Source: Acidobacteriota bacterium
Lineage (GTDB): Bacteria > Acidobacteriota > Terriglobia > Terriglobales > Acidobacteriaceae
DNA: 10,188 nt
Assembly (NCBI GenBank): GCA_003225615.1
Contig: QIAS01000056.1
Coordinates: forward strand, 1,431-11,618
Direction: 5' to 3'
In this document: positions 7,373 through 10,188 of the stretch, one piece after another
How the letters are laid out: the number at the start of each line of letters is the position of its first letter
Position numbering within the stretch: position 1 is the first letter of the stretch
Notes under the pieces: generated by a model
The model's database searches: none
Told to the model about the DNA's origin: nothing
What the model saw: the letters and a program-made list of their open reading frames with translations, nothing else
Program-made: the position numbers and the translations under genes

Positions 7373-7433
7373 ATGGTTCAAGAGGTCCCCCTGAGGCGAG
7401 TTGGGTAACCTCTCGAACCATGAAGAGATGGTT
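7373..7433. repeat. Three-armed inverted repeat after the PEP-CTERM gene
   Basis: The 14 bases at 7373-7386 (ATGGTTCAAGAGGT) are the inverted complement of 7408-7421 (ACCTCTCGAACCAT) at 13 of 14 positions, around a 21-base loop. The single exception is a G-U pair in minus-strand RNA but an A-C mismatch in plus-strand RNA, so the fold is better on the minus strand, the strand of the flanking genes. The end of the second arm (AACCAT, 7416-7421) can instead pair with ATGGTT at 7428-7433, giving a competing 6-bp hairpin. On the plus strand that hairpin is followed directly by TTT. It starts 16 bases beyond the PEP-CTERM stop codon, so the simplest role is a terminator or 3'-end structure. Confidence 0.55.
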
Positions 7434-7449
7434 TTTCGCCTTAGAACAC

Positions 7450-8061
7450 CTATCCTTGTGAGCCTCTGGCCAAGCGCCAAAGGCGGGATCTACTCCGCCC
7501 CCAAAATCCTGAGCCAAGCACACCTGAACCGACTAAAAGTAGCGTTCCAGGCTCAGGAACCGCAGAGGTGGTCTCTTTCAATCCAATCGAATCGCTCGAA
7601 CTGTCACAACCTGTGGCCTCCGTCACGTCGCTGCAGATCTTCGCTGTGACGAACTGGCCGTTCGTCAGAGCTATAGATATAGAGATGGGAGACCCCTCGG
7701 TGAACTTACCGAGGATCGGCAACCCGGGCGGTACAGCGAGCGGGCCTTCTAAGTCAGATACAAAAGTGACGGTGGCCACGCCAGCCACGTTGGCAAAGAT
7801 AGCCACGTCGCTGATGAGGGTATGCGCAACATCATCGTAAATAACCACGACACCCTGCGCACTTGCATTGAACGAGAGACCGGTAAGGCTCAGAGCTAAG
7901 GTTGCCTCTGGCGTGGTCTCAGGAAGTGTACAGAAGGTCGGCAAGCTGCCTGAGCAAGAGTCTGCCCAACTCCTGCTGGGCAGGAGGAGAACGATAACCA
8001 GCGCCGCTACAGAAACCAAAAACAGATGCAACGGACGCGCTCTGCCTACGAGAATCTTCAC
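7450..8061 (-). CDS. PEP-CTERM sorting domain surface protein
   Basis: The 203-residue protein has an N-terminal signal peptide (basic start, hydrophobic core at about 12-27, SWADS cleavage region near 31-35) and a classical PEP-CTERM tail. The tail consists of the VPEPGT motif (Pro169-Glu-Pro171), a short hydrophobic helix (about 173-187) and a basic end (RSRSRLWRLAR). Family knowledge: such proteins are exported and recognised at the tail by an exosortase, then anchored or released at the surface, often in bacteria that make exopolysaccharide. The middle (35-165) is a low-charge, Ser/Thr/Val-rich, probably beta-stranded domain I cannot name; its four cysteines form two close pairs (36/44 and 143/152). 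The start is a GTG at 8061 with GAAAGGAG (8080-8073) 11 bases upstream. The tail after the helix is slightly long. No exosortase gene is in the window. The gene has its own long leader, described separately. Confidence 0.88.
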   Translation of the reverse strand: MKILVGRARPLHLFLVSVAALVIVLLLPSRSWADSCSGSLPTFCTLPETTPEATLALSLTGLSFNASAQGVVVIYDDVAHTLISDVAIFANVAGVATVTFVSDLEGPLAVPPGLPILGKFTEGSPISISIALTNGQFVTAKICSDVTEATGCDSSSDSIGLKETTSAVPEPGTLLLVGSGVLGSGFWGRSRSRLWRLARGSQG

Positions 8062-8085
8062 ACGTTTACCTGCTCCTTTCGGTAA

Positions 8086-8150
8086 CGCTTCGGATTGCCA
8101 TTAGCAACAGATTGCGACCTGGTGTCTGTCGTTGCGATAGAACCGAAGCG
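8086..8150 (-). promoter_or_regulatory. Nested stem-loop leader of the PEP-CTERM gene
   Basis: On the minus strand CGCTTCGG (8150-8143) and CCGAAGCG (8093-8086) form a perfect 8-bp outer stem. Inside it GCAA, a 3-base bulge and CAGA (8135-8125) pair with TCTG and TTGC (8111-8104) as a second 8-bp stem with a 13-base loop. The outer stem ends only five bases before the GAAAGGAG ribosome binding site (8080-8073). That architecture resembles a translational control element such as a riboswitch, RNA thermometer or protein-binding leader. It matches no class I know, and the core sequences of the c-di-GMP riboswitch were not found. An isolated 8-bp repeat could be chance; the nesting and position make it worth attention. 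Confidence 0.35.
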
Positions 8151-8258
8151 GAGCCTGGGCACGAAACCACGAGCCAGAGTTCGCGCCTTCTGGTGTTGGG
8201 AAGCGCGTCCCAGACGGAGCAGAGTGTCACATCAGTGCGCCAAGGCGTTCAATAAGGT

Positions 8259-8271
8259 AAGTACCGTACTT
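8259..8271. promoter_or_regulatory. Small palindrome with T-run upstream of the PEP-CTERM gene
   Basis: AAGTACCGTACTT is a perfect inverted repeat of 6-base arms around a single base. It lies about 200 bases upstream of the PEP-CTERM start and runs into six T's (8270-8275). Read on the plus strand it resembles a very short intrinsic terminator, yet no plus-strand gene precedes it. As DNA it could be the site of a dimeric regulator. Both readings are tentative. Confidence 0.25.
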
Positions 8272-8450
8272 TTTTCGGGGTCGCACTGTAGCGGCTCAAA
8301 CTGGACGGGTCCGACCTTCCCCTAGGATCAGTTCCGTTGGTTTGAATGATGGGCCGCACCAATTACCAACAGACAGGTTGTGCCCAATCGTAATCTGACT
8401 TCTAAGTTGCTGGTTATCCGTGGTTAGGGGTGAGCTATGGGAAGAATGCC

Positions 8451-8470
8451 AAAAGCACACGCGTGCTCTT
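8451..8470 (-). terminator. Short hairpin downstream of the receptor gene
   Basis: On the minus strand AAGAGCAC and GTGCTTTT pair as an 8-bp stem (one G-U pair) with a 4-base loop, ending in four U's. It lies about 110 bases beyond the receptor stop codon and just past copy 2 of the duplicated element. It could end transcripts that pass the first hairpin, though the U's are part of the stem, so it is weak. Confidence 0.3.
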
Positions 8471-8482
8471 CGGCTGGGCCAG

Positions 8483-8518
8483 GGCGGAGTTGACCGCCGA
8501 CGCCAGACTTTTCAGACC
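8483..8518. repeat. Copy 2 of the duplicated intergenic element
   Basis: Bases 8493-8518 match 6695-6720 at 25 of 26 positions. As in copy 1, a GGCGG (8483-8487) upstream pairs with the CCGCC (8494-8498) at the element's start, here with only 6 bases between the arms. Both copies keep GGCCAG a short way upstream as well. This copy is 61 bases past the stop of the receptor gene, so both copies lie in the 3' flank of a minus-strand gene and in the same orientation. Confidence 0.7.
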
Positions 8519-8532
8519 GATGTTCTAACCCT

Positions 8533-8557
8533 TCGGCTCACTTCTCTGAGAAGCCGA
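8533..8557 (-). terminator. Terminator-like hairpin after the TonB-dependent receptor gene
   Basis: On the minus strand TCGG and CCGA close a stem that continues as CTTCT/AGAAG with a 3-base CAG loop and a 4-base bulge; alternatively TCGGCT/AGCCGA pairs across a 13-base loop. It starts 21 bases after the TAG stop. No U-run follows, so termination is plausible but not proven. Confidence 0.35.
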
Positions 8558-8578
8558 CTAGTGGACCACGCGCAAACT

Positions 8579-10188
8579 CTAGAACACATATTTCAGGGCA
8601 AACTGGAACGCCCTTGGCCCTCCCGAGCCGAAGAAGCCGCCAGCAGTGCGGATCGGCTGGTTGAAACTGGGGTCCGCTATTAACGGATTGCTTTGGCTCG
8701 GGATAATCGCATTCTTGAATCCCGAGTAATTGTTGTTATTGAAGCCGCGAATGTTGGTGATATTGAAGAGATTGAAAACTTCAGCGATAAACTGCAGGCT
8801 GTTGCGCTCGTTGAACAACTTCCAAGTCTTGGTAACGCGTATGTCGAATGAATTGAAGTCATCGCCAAACCTCGCGTTCGGATCTACATGCGGCACAATC
8901 CCCCCCGAGTGGCAAGGAACCTGGTTAAGTCCAGTGCACAGCGGCAGCGAGTTCCAAAGGTCAATCGCGGCGTTCAATTGAGCGCCCGTGGAAATCTCGC
9001 GTCCTAACGCGTTTCGCCGAATGACCGGGAGCCGCGCGCCAAGAGCCGGAACCTGGGAATCCATTGGCACATGTGAGCTGTATGTCCAGATGGGGGAGAT
9101 CGTCAGATTCCACGGCACATTAAACAATCCGTAAAAAACAAACCGGTGTCGTTCGTCGGTTGGCGCGTAACCCTTCTCAAGTTGCAGGTTGTTGCTGCGG
9201 AAGAGCACATTGACAGCGTCCTCGGCGCCATTAAATGGAATCTGATCGTCATTGGAGTAATTGAAGGTTCTGGAGAGCGTGTAGTTGACGTTGAAGCCCC
9301 AGCGGAAGTTGGGCCCGCCCGTGGGCCGCTTCTGAAGGCTGATCAGCAACGCGTCATACCAACTTTTCGCCGCCGATTCGATATCAGTGATTTGCTGGCA
9401 AGTCGAGGCGGGGCTTGCAGTAAAACAGGAAGCGACAGATTGCCCGCTTGCCGGGTCCACTACCTCACATGGAGTGAAGCCGTCGAGACAGCTAATGAAC
9501 GGCGAAGTGCTGGTCGTGCTACGCAGCAAGCGGCCGAGGATGGATCTCTGGCCGAAATCATGCAGCCCATCCGCTGAAACCACCCAATTCTGCCCTAACT
9601 GCTGTTGCAGACCCAGAGTGAACTGCTGGGTGTACGGGTGCTTTGCGTTGTGGGCGATATAGTTCACACCAATTCCGAACGGACTGCCGCCGCCAACGAA
9701 CGGGTTGACCAGCGTGGGCTTGCCCGGATCGAAGGTGGCGCCCGGAACTGAGCAACCGCCCGATGTGCCACCGCAGGTCGAGCCGCCGAAGGCGTCCAGC
9801 GGCAGGATTCGACCATTAAGCAAGGCTTGCAGCAAAGGCACTTCCGTCACCACGCGGTCGTAGTAAATACCGTAACCGCCGCGAATCACCGTCTGACCAC
9901 GCTTCAACGGATCCCAGGCAAACCCCACGCGCGGCCCGAATTGCTTGAAGTCCCTGCCTTCGTGCTTGCCCAGGATATTCACAATGTAGTCACAAGTATT
10001 GTCCACCGTCGTAAGCGAGGCGCAGGGATGCAGGTTGCTGGCATCTCCGAGTACATCGTCGAATTCCCAACGCAGACCCAGGTTTAAAGTCAGGTTGGAT
10101 CGCGCCTTCCAATCGTCCTGGACGAAGGCGCCGAAATAAGAATTGGGATAGAAAGGTACAACGGGCGGCCGCACCGGAGCTGCGCTCT
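8579..10188 (-). CDS. Oar-like TonB-dependent outer-membrane receptor, C-terminal part (5' truncated by window)
   Basis: The frame is open to the right edge, so the signal peptide, carboxypeptidase-regulatory domain and plug usual in the N-terminal half of this roughly 1000-1200 residue family lie outside the window. The visible residues (531 from the GTG at 10174, plus 4 complete codons before it) are beta-barrel sequence. Typical acidobacterial Oar-like segments include FGAFVQDDWKARSNLTLNLG, FGPRVGFAWDPL, TVIRGGYGIYYDR, HPYTQQFTLGLQQQLG, NYTLSRTFN, DERHRFVFYGLF and QFIAEVFNLFN. It ends in FALKYVF, the aromatic C-terminal residue expected for assembly by the BAM machinery. Family role: TonB-driven uptake of large ligands (carbohydrate, peptide or siderophore); the ligand cannot be told from sequence. 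Ten cysteines fall in five close pairs (51/61, 134/141, 229/236, 250/259, 413/421), probably in surface loops. The TAG stop at 8581-8579 is followed by a hairpin. It is 517 bases from the PEP-CTERM gene, so it is probably transcribed separately. Confidence 0.92.
   Translation of the reverse strand, partial: SAAPVRPPVVPFYPNSYFGAFVQDDWKARSNLTLNLGLRWEFDDVLGDASNLHPCASLTTVDNTCDYIVNILGKHEGRDFKQFGPRVGFAWDPLKRGQTVIRGGYGIYYDRVVTEVPLLQALLNGRILPLDAFGGSTCGGTSGGCSVPGATFDPGKPTLVNPFVGGGSPFGIGVNYIAHNAKHPYTQQFTLGLQQQLGQNWVVSADGLHDFGQRSILGRLLRSTTSTSPFISCLDGFTPCEVVDPASGQSVASCFTASPASTCQQITDIESAAKSWYDALLISLQKRPTGGPNFRWGFNVNYTLSRTFNYSNDDQIPFNGAEDAVNVLFRSNNLQLEKGYAPTDERHRFVFYGLFNVPWNLTISPIWTYSSHVPMDSQVPALGARLPVIRRNALGREISTGAQLNAAIDLWNSLPLCTGLNQVPCHSGGIVPHVDPNARFGDDFNSFDIRVTKTWKLFNERNSLQFIAEVFNLFNITNIRGFNNNNYSGFKNAIIPSQSNPLIADPSFNQPIRTAGGFFGSGGPRAFQFALKYVF

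Larger units (their letters stand above)
8062..8578. other. Long intergenic region between the TonB-dependent receptor and PEP-CTERM genes
   Basis: No convincing protein gene lies here; the plus-strand open frames lack family resemblance and ribosome binding sites. It carries, along the minus strand, a hairpin after the receptor gene, copy 2 of the duplicated element, a small hairpin, a palindrome and the structured PEP-CTERM leader, each annotated separately. The segment 8280-8450 shows nothing I can name, and no clear promoter for the PEP-CTERM gene was found. Confidence 0.5.

Noticed and set aside
7395..7425. Possible integron attC site (GTTGGGT at 7400-7406 fits the GTTRRRY core)
   Set aside because: No matching RYYYAAC partner at the right place, no integrase or cassette array nearby; the inverted repeat is better explained as an RNA structure.
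8220..8260. Sigma-54 promoter upstream of the PEP-CTERM gene, as known for some exosortase-linked genes
   Set aside because: Candidate GG/GC pairs on the minus strand (around TTGGCGCACTG) do not have the GG-N10-GC spacing with a TTGC box.
8437..8493. 18-codon plus-strand micro-ORF starting near 8437 with a GGGG upstream
   Set aside because: It overlaps a hairpin and the duplicated element, has no recognisable product, and such short frames are common by chance.

Overview
The window looks like a chromosomal segment from an Acidobacteriota-type soil or sediment bacterium. This is inferred from the gene families present, not from any marker gene. The clues are an Oar-like TonB-dependent receptor with the sequence style common in that phylum, a PEP-CTERM surface protein, and a CusB-type adaptor fused to a FixH/YtkA-like domain. 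The genes also sit far apart, with long, structured intergenic regions. No rRNA, tRNA, CRISPR array, insertion sequence or phage gene was seen.

Left part, plus strand (1-3863): a heavy-metal RND efflux module. The window opens inside a periplasmic adaptor gene (cusB-like, 5' end cut off). It is followed 12 bases later by the inner-membrane pump gene (cusA-like). The pump gene has intact start signals and an intact C-terminal half, but its reading frame is broken twice. One lesion removes about 12 residues of the first transmembrane helix near base 862. The other removes about 19 residues of the loop after the fourth helix near base 2063. As written, no full-length CusA can be made.

Middle (3864-7247): a 438-base convergent gap, then two minus-strand genes. 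The first encodes a membrane-anchored PAS-GGDEF-EAL protein of 715 residues. Its phosphodiesterase residues are complete, while its GGDEF domain carries an insertion exactly where the product-inhibition site normally sits. The second encodes a 119-residue soluble helical protein of unknown function.

Right part (7248-10188), minus strand: a 203-residue exported PEP-CTERM protein, then the C-terminal 530 or so residues of an Oar-like outer-membrane receptor that runs off the right edge. The four minus-strand genes are separated by 200-520 bases each, so they are probably independent transcription units. c-di-GMP signalling, a sorted surface protein and an outer-membrane receptor could all concern the cell surface, but nothing in the sequence ties them together.

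The least ordinary content is in the intergenic DNA. A 26-base element occurs twice (25/26 identical), each copy preceded by a GGCGG/CCGCC inverted repeat. A long three-armed inverted repeat lies just after the PEP-CTERM gene. A nested stem-loop leader ends five bases before the PEP-CTERM ribosome binding site. All base pairing was read by eye.
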